Source: Corynebacterium mycetoides (lineage in GTDB: Bacteria; Actinomycetota; Actinomycetes; Mycobacteriales; Mycobacteriaceae). Taken from it: 64,000 bases of DNA. The notes beneath the pieces are model-generated. The model ran no database searches. It was given only the letters and a program-made list of their open reading frames with translations, and was not told the origin of the DNA. Below, one piece after another: positions 56,986-64,000 of this stretch (positions are counted from its first letter, which is position 1; each line of letters starts with the position of its first letter). The stretch is from positions 2,108,001 through 2,172,000 of the forward strand of contig NZ_LT629700.1 in NCBI RefSeq assembly GCF_900103625.1, in the 5' to 3' direction. A program made the translations under genes and the position numbers.

Positions 56986-58104
56986 GTGACTGAACCAACG
57001 GCACCTGCGGAACCCACGGAACCCACGGAACCCACGGAACCGGCTGCGGTGCGCCACCGGCGCTGGAGCACACTCGTCTGGGGGGCGATTCCGGTGGGTG
57101 CGCTGGCGCTCGCTCTGTCCGTGGACCATATCCCGTTTACGGATGTCTCCCTCACCGTGCCGTACGCGGCGCAGGGGCCGGGCCCGACGTTTAACACTCT
57201 GGCGGAGATCGACGGCACCCCGGTGGTGGACGTCGAGGGGGTGGAGACGGACAGCACCGAGGGAAACCTCAACATGACCACGGTGTCCGTGCGGACCAAC
57301 ATGACGTTGGCGCAAGCGCTGGGCCGATGGCTGGGCGCGGGAGACACGCTCGTCCCGCTGCAGCAGGTCGTGCCGCCGGACGTCTCCGAGGAAGAGTTCA
57401 ATCACTTCAACGAGGCCGCCTTCGTCGCGTCTGAGGCATCCGCGACCGTGGCGGCGATGAACTTCCTGGGGTTGCCCACCACCGTGGTCGTGCACGACGT
57501 CGTCCCGGAGTCCGCCGCGGCGGGGGTCTTGGAGCAGGGCGACGTCATCGTCGCCGTCGACGGTGCGGCGGTGACGAAGCCGGGGGAGGTGCAGGAGGCG
57601 GTGCTGGCGAAGGCACCAGGGGACTCCGTCACCATCCGCGTCGAGCGCGACGGGCGGACCCGGGAGTCGGAGGTGACGCTGGGCGCGGCCGCGGACAGTG
57701 ACACGACGCCCCAGCTGGGGATCTTGATGACGTCCGAGCCCGCGGGCGGCATTTCGGTGACATACAACCTCAACGACGTCGGCGGACCCAGCGCGGGTCT
57801 GATGTTCTCCCTGGCCGTGATCGACAAGCTGTCACCGGGTGCCCTCAACGGCGGCCATTTCGTCGCGGGCACGGGGACGATCGCGGAGGACGGCGAGGTC
57901 GGGCCCATCGGCGGCATCGGGCACAAGATCGAGGGCGCGCGCGATGCCGGCGCCGAACTCTTCCTCGCCCCGGAGGGCAATTGCGCGGAGGCCGCGACGG
58001 CGGACGCCGGGGACATGGTCGTGGCCAGTGTCGCCACGCTTGACGACGCCGTCGCCGCCATGGAGGACTTCAGCTCCGGCCGCGACGTGCGCACCTGCAG
58101 TTAG
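56986..58104 (+). CDS. Membrane PDZ/Lon-type serine protease (YlbL/Rv3194c-like)
   Basis: The 372-residue protein has one N-terminal helix (about residues 26-44), a PDZ domain (ESAAAGVLEQGDVIVAVDGAAVTKPGEV) and a Lon-like protease domain. That domain has catalytic Ser in GGPSAGLMFSLAV and Lys in GHKIEGARDAGA. It acts outside the membrane. GTG 56986 is supported by -10 TAAGAT (56972-56977), 8 nt upstream. Its end overlaps the next gene by 4 bp. Confidence 0.9.
   Translation: MTEPTAPAEPTEPTEPTEPAAVRHRRWSTLVWGAIPVGALALALSVDHIPFTDVSLTVPYAAQGPGPTFNTLAEIDGTPVVDVEGVETDSTEGNLNMTTVSVRTNMTLAQALGRWLGAGDTLVPLQQVVPPDVSEEEFNHFNEAAFVASEASATVAAMNFLGLPTTVVVHDVVPESAAAGVLEQGDVIVAVDGAAVTKPGEVQEAVLAKAPGDSVTIRVERDGRTRESEVTLGAAADSDTTPQLGILMTSEPAGGISVTYNLNDVGGPSAGLMFSLAVIDKLSPGALNGGHFVAGTGTIAEDGEVGPIGGIGHKIEGARDAGAELFLAPEGNCAEAATADAGDMVVASVATLDDAVAAMEDFSSGRDVRTCS
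57009..57041 (+). repeat. 9-bp coding repeat (Glu-Pro-Thr) in the PDZ protease gene
   Basis: GGAACCCAC occurs three times in tandem (57009-57035) plus a partial copy, encoding a short acidic Glu-Pro-Thr stretch before the membrane helix. In-frame slippage would only change the length of the linker. Confidence 0.85.
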
Positions 58105-58703
58105 GCGGCCTCCGGCTCCGCGAGGCCGAGTTCGTAGATCTTCTCGCGCGGGTCCTGCTGATCTGTCGAGATGAGCTGCTGCATGACTTGACCCGTGGTG
58201 TTGTCCACCACCGTGATGATCGCGGAGGTGCCCAGGGTGGACCAGCCGACAACTCGGTCCCCGGTGTCCTCGACGACCCGGGAGCTGCGCAGCTCGGTGA
58301 GCAGCTGGGTGGTGGAGGCGGCCTTGGCGTCGGAGTCGAAGAACTGGAACTGCCCCACCGTGGCGCCTGAGCAGTCGTAGGAACCTTCCATGTCCACGGA
58401 GATGCAGGTGTCGAACTCCTCGAACAGCTCCTTCGGGGCAAGGGTGGAGAAGCGTTCTGCCACTACGTCTACGGCCGCGGCGTCCTTGTCGGGTTTCGTC
58501 GTCGCGGTCGTCGCGGTCGTTTCGGCCGAGCTTTCGCTTGTCGACGCCTCCGTGGACGTAGTCGCCGGCACCACCGATGTCTCCGATGTCTCCGATGTCA
58601 CCAGCGTCTCCGGGGCCTCTCCGTCGCCCTGGTTGGAGCACGCCGTCAGCCCCGCGAGGGCGGTCAGCGCGATGAGGGCGACGGAGGTTGAGATGCGTTG
58701 CAT
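58101..58703 (-). CDS. Lipoprotein of unknown function
   Basis: The 200-residue protein has a signal peptide with lipobox LTAC (Cys22), a Thr/Ser/Glu linker to about residue 75, and a compact C-terminal domain with one disulfide candidate (CISVDMEGSYDC). No known domain is recognised. -10 TAGTCT (58716-58711) ends 7 nt before the ATG. Tail-to-tail overlap of 4 bp with the PDZ protease gene. Confidence 0.75.
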   Translation of the reverse strand: MQRISTSVALIALTALAGLTACSNQGDGEAPETLVTSETSETSVVPATTSTEASTSESSAETTATTATTKPDKDAAAVDVVAERFSTLAPKELFEEFDTCISVDMEGSYDCSGATVGQFQFFDSDAKAASTTQLLTELRSSRVVEDTGDRVVGWSTLGTSAIITVVDNTTGQVMQQLISTDQQDPREKIYELGLAEPEAA

Positions 58704-58727
58704 ACTCCGCAGACTACCTCAGGCAGT

Positions 58728-59249
58728 CTACCCCAGCGCATCGTCGTCGGGCTCCTGCTCTAGGCCGTAGCGCAGGGCGGCGGTGACGTTGGGCGCTACG
58801 CCGGGGCCACCGCGCAGATCGATGTCGTCTTGCGCGAATGGGCCGCGCTCTTCCAGCTCCTCCTCGCTGGGGCGGAGCTGGAGAAGCGTGAGCTCCAGGT
58901 CGTCGTCACGCAAGACGCCGGAGAAAAGCCGCGCCGGGCGGGGGCCGTCGGCGGGGGCGGAGGAGTCGACAAACGAGATCTCCTGGGCGAGCACGACTCC
59001 TTCGACCTCGCGCGGCCACGCGAGACGGGCGACGTATTCGGCGAGCTCCTCCGAGCCGGGCAGGATAGTTTCGGGCAGGTCCTGCACGACGAGCGTGAGG
59101 GGGGAGTCGCTGGCGTCGGGGTCGAGCTGGTCGATCAACAGGGTGGTGGGGACAAGTGCGAACAGGGTGGGGCCCGCATCCCACCCTTCGGCGTGGACGA
59201 ACTCCACGGCCTCCATCATCGCCTTGTTCAGCGCCTGCTGCTCGAACAT
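58728..59249 (-). CDS. PPA1309-family protein
   Basis: The 173-residue acidic protein MFEQQALNKAMMEAVEFVHAEGWDAGPTLFALVPT contains VARLAWPREVEGVVLAQE and RPARLFSGVLRDDDLELTLLQLRP, the PPA1309 pattern conserved beside UPF0182 in actinobacteria. AAAGG precedes the ATG. Cytoplasmic; function unknown. Confidence 0.78.
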   Translation of the reverse strand: MFEQQALNKAMMEAVEFVHAEGWDAGPTLFALVPTTLLIDQLDPDASDSPLTLVVQDLPETILPGSEELAEYVARLAWPREVEGVVLAQEISFVDSSAPADGPRPARLFSGVLRDDDLELTLLQLRPSEEELEERGPFAQDDIDLRGGPGVAPNVTAALRYGLEQEPDDDALG

Positions 59250-59329
59250 GGGGAACCTTTCCGGTAGCACTAACGTTGGACAACTTAGGCTACACACATA
59301 TCGGTGCAACAAATTTTTAAGGAGCAGGA

Positions 59330-62296
59330 TTGGCTACCCGCCTAACACAGCCGCAGCCAGGCGCGAAAAAGAACAGATCAGGGCTCGTGGCAACGCTCAC
59401 GGTCCTTGGTGTGATTCTGTTTCTGGTCCCTCTCGGGGTCGGAATCTACACGGACTGGCTCTGGTACGGGAACCTTGGTTTCCGCGGAGTGTTCAGCAAG
59501 GTGCTTGTCACCCGCATCGTCTTATTCCTCTTGTTTGCGGTCCTCGGCGGGGTGGTGGCGTACGCGGCGGCGATGTTCGCGTGGCGCAACCGGCCCCAGG
59601 GGGCGCGGGAGGCGCTGGCCGCCGACCCCACGTCGCCGACGGCGCAGTACCGCGCGCAGATCGAGTCCGGGGTCCGCTCGCTGCTCGTGTGGGTTCCGCT
59701 GATCGTCGCCGCTTTCTCCGGCCTCGCGGGCCAGAGGGCGTGGCGCACGGTGATGCTGTGGCTCAACGGCGACAGCTTCGGTATCAATGACCCGCAGTTC
59801 GGCCGCGACCTCGGCTTCTACGCCTTCGCGCTGCCGGGCATCTCGATGATTGTGAATATGGGGTCGACGCTTCTCGTCGTCGCGTTCCTCGTCGGCCTGG
59901 TGGCCCACTACCTGCTTGGCGGGATCCGCATCGGCTCCAACGTCGCCGGCGCGCGCGGCTACATCTCGCGCGCCGCGCGGATTCAGCTGGCCGTGACGGC
60001 GGGCCTGTGGATGCTGCTCAAGGCGCTCACGTACTGGCTGGAGCGCTACACGCTGCTCTACCAAGAAAACGACATCTTTACCGGCGCGTCCTACACGGCG
60101 ATCAACGCCTCCCTCCCCGCCAAAATCGTGCTGATGGTCATCGCGGTCATTGTCGCCGCGGCGTTCTTCGCCTCCATCGTGTTCAAGGACTTCCGCATCC
60201 CGGTGCTGGCCACCGTGCTCATGCTGGTGTCCTCGCTGGTGGTCGGCAGCGTGTGGCCGGCCCTACTCGAGCAGTTCTCGGTCAAGCCGAACCGCCAGGC
60301 CAAAGAGTTCGAGTACATCGGCCGCAACATCGATGCCACCCGTTACGCCTACGGGCTTAGCGACGACCACGTGACGTACCTCGACAACTGGGGCGCCGAA
60401 GACGTCTCGGATGAGCAGGTGGCCAGCGACGAGGCGACGATCGCTAACATCCGACTGCTCGACCCGGACATCATCGCGCCGACGTTCACCCAGAACCAGC
60501 AGCTGCGCAACTTCTACGGGTTCCCGGACACCTTGGCAATGGACCGCTACGAGGTCGACGGCGAGATGCGCGACTTCGTCGTTGCCGCCCGTGAGCTGGA
60601 CCCGAACGCGCTTCGGGAAAACCAGCGCGACTGGATTAACCGCCACACCGTCTACACCCACGGCAACGGGTTTATCGCGGCGCAGGCCAACACGGTGGAC
60701 GAGGCCGCCCAGGACGCTGGCTCGACCCGCGGCGGGCTGCCCATCTTCACGGTGTCGGATCTGCAGACCAACGCGATCGCGGCGCAGAGCGACGAGGCGG
60801 AGCAGCTCGGCATCAAGGTCGACGAGCCGCGCATCTACTTCGGCCCCGTGATCGCCTCCGCCGACGACGGCCTGGACTACGCCATCGTCGGCGATAACGG
60901 ACAGGGCCCGGTCGAGTACGACACGGACAACGCCAGCTACACCTACCAGGGCGAGGGTGGCGTGAACTTGGGCAACTGGTTTAACCGCGCCGCCTACGCG
61001 CTGAAGTACCAGGAGCTCAACTTCATCCTGTCGGATCGTGTCGGTCCTTCCTCGGAGATCCTCTACGACCGTGATCCGCGCGAGCGCGTCGAGCGAGTCG
61101 CCCCGTGGCTGACCACCGATTCCACCACCTACCCGGCGGTGATCGACGGCCAGGTGAAGTGGATCGTGGACGGCTACACCACCCTGTCCCAGCTGCCGTA
61201 CTCCACCCGCACGTCGATGGAGGATACGACGCAGGACGCGCTCAACCCCGACGGGACGACGCAGCGGCTGGTGAACAACAACCTGGGCTACATCCACAAC
61301 TCCGTCAAGGCGACGGTGGACGCGTACGACGGCACGGTGGAGCTGTACGCGTTCGACGAGGAAGACCCCGTGCTCAAGGCGTGGATGGGCGTTTTCCCGG
61401 GCTCGGTGAAGCCGGCTAGTGAAATCTCCGACTCGCTGCGCGAGCACCTGCGCTACCCCGAGGACCTGTTTAAGGTGCAGCGCGAGCTGCTCGCCCGCTA
61501 CCATGTCGACGACCCGGGCGTGTTCTTCAACAACGACGCCTTCTGGTCCGTGCCCAACGACCCGACCGCGCCCGAGGGCCGCCAGGAGCTCAACCAGCCC
61601 CCTTACTACATCGTCGCCTCCGACCCAGAGACGAAAGAGCCGTCGTTCCAGCTGATCACGCCGTTCCGCGGCCTCAACCGCGAGTTCCTCTCGGCGCACA
61701 TGACCGTGGCGTCCGACCCCGAGAACTACGGCAACATCACCGTGCGCGTGCTACCCACGAACACGCAGACGCAGGGCCCGAAACAGGCGCAGGACGCGTT
61801 GATGTCGTCCGACCAGGTGGCGCGTGACCGCACGCTGTGGGAGGGCACCAACGACATGCAGTACGGCAACTTGCTCACGCTGCCCGTCGGCGGCGGTGAG
61901 ATCCTGTACGTCGAGCCCGTGTACTCGCAGCGTAAGGACCAGGAATCGGCGTTCCCCAAGCTGCTGCGCGTGCTCGTGTTCTACCAGGGCCGGGTGGGCT
62001 ACGCCCCGACGATTTCGCAGGCGCTGAGCCAGGTTGGCATCGATTCCGCCGCGGCCCAGGACATTGATATCGTGGGCGAGGACTCCGCCGCCATCCGGGA
62101 TGCGCAGGACCAGGCGTCCCCGACGGCACCGGGCGCTACGGACGCCGGTGGCGGAAGCGCTGACGAGGCCCTGAGGGGCATCGACACGGCGCTGAGGGAT
62201 CTGGACAACGCGCGCGACGGCTCCTTCGAGGAGTACGGCGCGGCGCTTGACGCGCTCGACCGGGCAGTGCAGGAATACCAGCGCCTGAACCAGTAG
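59330..62296 (+). CDS. UPF0182 large membrane protein
   Basis: The 988-residue protein has about seven membrane helices in the first 320 residues. A large exported domain follows with many aromatic and Asn/Asp-rich motifs (LPYSTRTSMEDTTQDALNPDG; NNNLGYIHNSVKATVDAYDG; ATDSPAPG-like acidic end). It matches UPF0182 (Rv3193c). The start codon is TTG at 59330, 5 bp after AAGGAG. Role unknown. Its size and position suggest an envelope function linked to the preceding proteases. Confidence 0.88.
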   Translation: MATRLTQPQPGAKKNRSGLVATLTVLGVILFLVPLGVGIYTDWLWYGNLGFRGVFSKVLVTRIVLFLLFAVLGGVVAYAAAMFAWRNRPQGAREALAADPTSPTAQYRAQIESGVRSLLVWVPLIVAAFSGLAGQRAWRTVMLWLNGDSFGINDPQFGRDLGFYAFALPGISMIVNMGSTLLVVAFLVGLVAHYLLGGIRIGSNVAGARGYISRAARIQLAVTAGLWMLLKALTYWLERYTLLYQENDIFTGASYTAINASLPAKIVLMVIAVIVAAAFFASIVFKDFRIPVLATVLMLVSSLVVGSVWPALLEQFSVKPNRQAKEFEYIGRNIDATRYAYGLSDDHVTYLDNWGAEDVSDEQVASDEATIANIRLLDPDIIAPTFTQNQQLRNFYGFPDTLAMDRYEVDGEMRDFVVAARELDPNALRENQRDWINRHTVYTHGNGFIAAQANTVDEAAQDAGSTRGGLPIFTVSDLQTNAIAAQSDEAEQLGIKVDEPRIYFGPVIASADDGLDYAIVGDNGQGPVEYDTDNASYTYQGEGGVNLGNWFNRAAYALKYQELNFILSDRVGPSSEILYDRDPRERVERVAPWLTTDSTTYPAVIDGQVKWIVDGYTTLSQLPYSTRTSMEDTTQDALNPDGTTQRLVNNNLGYIHNSVKATVDAYDGTVELYAFDEEDPVLKAWMGVFPGSVKPASEISDSLREHLRYPEDLFKVQRELLARYHVDDPGVFFNNDAFWSVPNDPTAPEGRQELNQPPYYIVASDPETKEPSFQLITPFRGLNREFLSAHMTVASDPENYGNITVRVLPTNTQTQGPKQAQDALMSSDQVARDRTLWEGTNDMQYGNLLTLPVGGGEILYVEPVYSQRKDQESAFPKLLRVLVFYQGRVGYAPTISQALSQVGIDSAAAQDIDIVGEDSAAIRDAQDQASPTAPGATDAGGGSADEALRGIDTALRDLDNARDGSFEEYGAALDALDRAVQEYQRLNQ

Positions 62297-62342
62297 GCGG
62301 CAGGCGCCATCCCTTGGGGAGAAAGTGCCCTCTCCAGGGGAT

Positions 62343-62371
62343 TTGGCGTTTACTGGGCCAGTCACTATAGT
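62343..62371 (+). promoter_or_regulatory. Promoter of the initiator tRNA
   Basis: -35 TTGGCG (62343-62348) and -10 TATAGT (62366-62371) have an ideal 17-bp spacer. This is one of the strongest sigma-70-type promoters in the window, fitting a stable RNA gene. A start near 62378 leaves a leader of about 55 nt removed by RNase P. Confidence 0.8.
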
Positions 62372-62433
62372 TGGGACACGTTGCCGATGCAGTGCAAACC
62401 GCTAAGGCAGCAGGTGAATTACATAACACCCGT

Positions 62434-62507
62434 CGCGGGGTGGAGCAGCTCGGTAGCTCGCTGGGCTCATAACCCAGAGGTCGTTGGTTCGAATCCAGCC
62501 CCCGCTA
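62434..62507 (+). tRNA. Initiator tRNA-Met (anticodon CAU)
   Basis: The 74-nt cloverleaf has acceptor arms CGCGGGG (62434-62440) and CCCCGCT (62500-62506) with the first pair mismatched. It has a T arm GTTGG-TTCGAAT-CCAGC, and an anticodon stem with three G-C pairs around CTCATAA. The unpaired 1-72 position and the GGG/CCC anticodon stem are marks of the initiator tRNA. CCA is not encoded. Confidence 0.93.
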
Positions 62508-62514
62508 CTAAGAT

Positions 62515-62559
62515 AAGACCCCTACCAGTGCAAATGCTGGTAGGGGTCTTCTTCATTTT
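62515..62559 (+). terminator. Rho-independent terminator after the tRNA
   Basis: AAGACCCCTACCAG (62515-62528) pairs perfectly with CTGGTAGGGGTCTT (62537-62550), a 14-bp stem with an 8-nt loop, followed by CTTCATTTT. Confidence 0.92.
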
Positions 62560-62624
62560 GTGATCGGATCGCCATTTGGGGGTTAAACGACAAAATGTGT
62601 GTCTGTTGTCGGCGTGTCGCGGGG

Positions 62625-63530
62625 TTAGATGTGGCCTTTTTGGATGCCGATTGAGTGTGTGTAGTTGGTGTCGATAGCGTTGTCGTAGAGGGCTGGTCGT
62701 CCGGTTTCGTGGTCGGCGTGGTTCTCGTTGTGGGTCAGGGTGGATACTTTGGCGAGTTGGTCCTGGCCCCAGTTGGACTGCCTGGCGATCTCAACAGGAT
62801 CGTCAGGCAGTTCCGTTTACAGATACAGCCACCACTCCAGCATCCGACGCTGATGCTCCCCGGATCGTCCGCGGTGGGTGCGGGTCAGCAGTTTCAGTTG
62901 GGCGTTGATGCCGCCTTCAAGGCTGTTGGTGGTGGATTTGATCCGGTTGGCATCGAGGACACCGTCGGGTGGTTCGAGGTAGACGAACAGTAGGTTGTTT
63001 CGCCACAGGTGGTTGAGGCTGTTGTAGGCCTTGCGGGTGCGTTCATGCGTCCATGACCAGGTGCGTTGCCGTGTCGCCGGGTCGGTTGTCCACGTTTTCT
63101 GGTTCATCCAGTCGCGGTAGACGTTGCCGTATTCGTGTAGCTGCGCACCCCACGCGGCCGCCTCGTCAAGATCGGTGATCTTCGTGAGGTTGAGCGCGAG
63201 CTGGTAGATCGCTCGTCCTGCATCGGTGCGTGGGCGTGAGGTGGTGTGTCGGCGTACCACGCGTTGGGCGTGGACGAGACAGCGCTGCACTTTCGTTGTG
63301 GGCCAGCATGTCTTGATTGCGCTGGCAGCGCCTTGGCCGCCGTCGATGACAGCGATCAGGGGCGCGGGGATACGTTCGAGGAGCTTTTGGTAGTCGCCGG
63401 TGGTCTCACGTGTGCACCAGTGCCAGGCGATGACGTGATCCAAGGTGGCGGCTACGATGAGACACCCGCCGGCGGTGTAGGTGCCGTCGATGAAGACCTG
63501 GTCGTAGACCCGGGCCCGACCCCTGGAAGG
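62625..63530 (-). pseudogene. IS1249-family transposase remnant with a nonsense codon
   Basis: The frame reads VYDQVFIDGTYTAGGCLIVAATLDHVIAWHWC and continues through VIDGGQGAASAIKTCWPTTKVQRCLVHAQRV, the DDE core of IS1249-like (mutator-type) transposases. A TAA at 62819-62817 interrupts it exactly where relatives read LYLHTELPDDP. Beyond it the same frame continues intact (ELPDDPVEIARQSNWGQ ... SIGIQKGHI) to a normal stop at 62627-62625. The N-terminal part is missing, cut by the IS3 fragment at about 63510-63535. Dead twice over. Confidence 0.85.
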
Positions 63531-63856
63531 TGGACACAGGGAATTGAACTTATGCGGTCAAGGTGAGTTTACCGCAGGTGCGGTTTTCGAACTCGAGGGG
63601 CGACAGATAATCGCACCATGAGTGTCTGCGCTTCTGGTTGTAGCGCACACACCACGCGAAGACGTCCCGTCTGGCGTGCAGCAGTGAGTCGAAGCGTTTC
63701 CGGTTTTGCAGCACCTCGCGTTTCAATGTCGCGTTGAACGACTCCGCTAGCGCGTTGTCTGCGCTGGTTCCCACCGCTCCCATCGATTGGGTCACCCCTA
63801 GCATCGTGCATCGTGAGCTAAATGCCTTCGAGGTATAGACACTGCCGTGATCTGAA
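63531..63856 (-). pseudogene. IS3-family transposase (orfB) 3' fragment
   Basis: The frame reads SDHGSVYTSKAFSSRCTMLGVTQSM ... NALAESFNATLKREVLQNRKRF ... YNQKRRHSWCDYLSPLEFENRT to a stop at 63552-63550. It is the end of an IS3 integrase core, with the second Asp (SDHG) and the Glu (NALAES) exactly 35 residues apart, as in D(35)E. The rest of orfB and orfA is missing; the break is at the IS256-type end near 63857. The IS3 end near 63531 (TGGACACAGG) abuts the IS1249 remnant. Confidence 0.85.
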
Positions 63857-64000
63857 GAGGGTGTCCGATTGTTTGTGTGCGGGGGCTTGGGTTACAAGTA
63901 ATCCGCGAATCGGTCAGGGTACGCCACGGCTAGTTGGTTGATGGCTTGTTTCCACCCGGTGGCTTTCGCTCCTTCAATATAGCCGTTGCATTCGATGTCA
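63857..64000 (-). mobile_element. End of an IS256-family element, running off the window
   Basis: The terminal sequence GAGGGTGTCCGATTGTTTG begins near 63858 and looks like an IS256-type inverted repeat. The minus frame from 64000 to a stop at 63894-63892 reads KATGWKQAINQLAVAYPDRFADYL, the C-terminus of IS256-family transposases. The remainder lies outside the window, so its intactness is unknown. It was inserted into the IS3 fragment. Confidence 0.82.

Noticed and set aside
62297..62342. Imperfect hairpin after UPF0182 as a terminator
   Set aside because: The stem has several mismatches and only a short ATTT follows; too weak to list.

Overview
The window looks like chromosomal DNA of a Corynebacterium species. 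The evidence is the high G+C content, gene content typical of Corynebacteriales (type I fatty acid synthase, MtrA-MtrB-LpqB, WhiB-family regulators, SigH-RshA, AdnAB, UvrD2, UPF0182, LCP cell-wall ligase, WbbL), and a gene order that closely follows the arrangement I remember for C. glutamicum and, more loosely, M. tuberculosis. No species name can be given from sequence alone. Almost all of it is ordinary core genome. Only the last 1.4 kb is mobile DNA.

Layout. (1) 1-5.6 kb is a lipid island: a truncated type I fatty acid synthase (fas) and acyl-CoA carboxylase beta subunit (accD) on the minus strand, divergent from acpS and birA. (2) 5.6-8.3 kb holds a PH-domain membrane protein, purK, purE and a DUF218 protein. 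(3) 8.4-11.7 kb is a trehalose-type ABC uptake operon (tusE-tusF-tusG plus a small membrane protein) with no ATPase gene. (4) 11.9-20.3 kb carries envelope sugar and cell-wall genes: a TIGR03089 protein, lcpA, wbbL, manC, whcD (whiB2), a degenerate zincin-like protein, a DUF3499 protein, manB and a TobH-like protein. manA, expected next by synteny, is absent and a Pro/Ala/Thr-rich anchored protein lies there instead. (5) 21.3-32 kb holds a DUF4259 protein, ahcY, tmk, the mtrA-mtrB-lpqB operon, a ComF-like protein, hpf and secA. (6) 32-39 kb holds a Rv3235-like protein, a HAD protein, a DUF6912 protein, rsgA, aroA, an SRAP protein, ybaK, a VOC protein, sigH-rshA, a 24-residue ribosomal protein (bL37) and whcE (whiB1). 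(7) 39.5-54 kb holds membrane and PQQ-like proteins, a DEAD-box helicase, DUF3107, DUF3152 and TIGR02569 proteins, then a tight DNA-repair run adnA-adnB-K+ channel-uvrD2. (8) 54-62.3 kb is a conserved, poorly characterised set: an orphan cyclodehydratase-like (TOMM leader-binding) protein, a YgjP-type metallopeptidase, a DUF2342 protein, a secreted PDZ/Lon protease, a lipoprotein, a PPA1309-family protein and UPF0182. (9) 62.4-64 kb has an initiator tRNA with its own promoter and terminator, followed by three abutting IS remnants.

Regulation visible in the sequence. At least 22 genes have a TANNNT -10 hexamer ending 6-9 nt before the start codon, the signature of leaderless transcripts. This signal settles several start codons, for example aroA, purK, manB and sigH. 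Three dyads sit at promoters: a 33-bp one between accD and acpS, a perfect 20-bp one on the birA promoter, and a perfect 17-bp one on the promoter of a membrane-protein gene at 39509. A good SigH-type promoter precedes whcE, consistent with its neighbours sigH-rshA.

I did not find a clearly new multi-gene system. The best leads are the orphan TOMM-like protein, the birA and 39.5-kb operators, the AdnA subunit with a lost Walker A lysine, and the missing transporter ATPase and manA.
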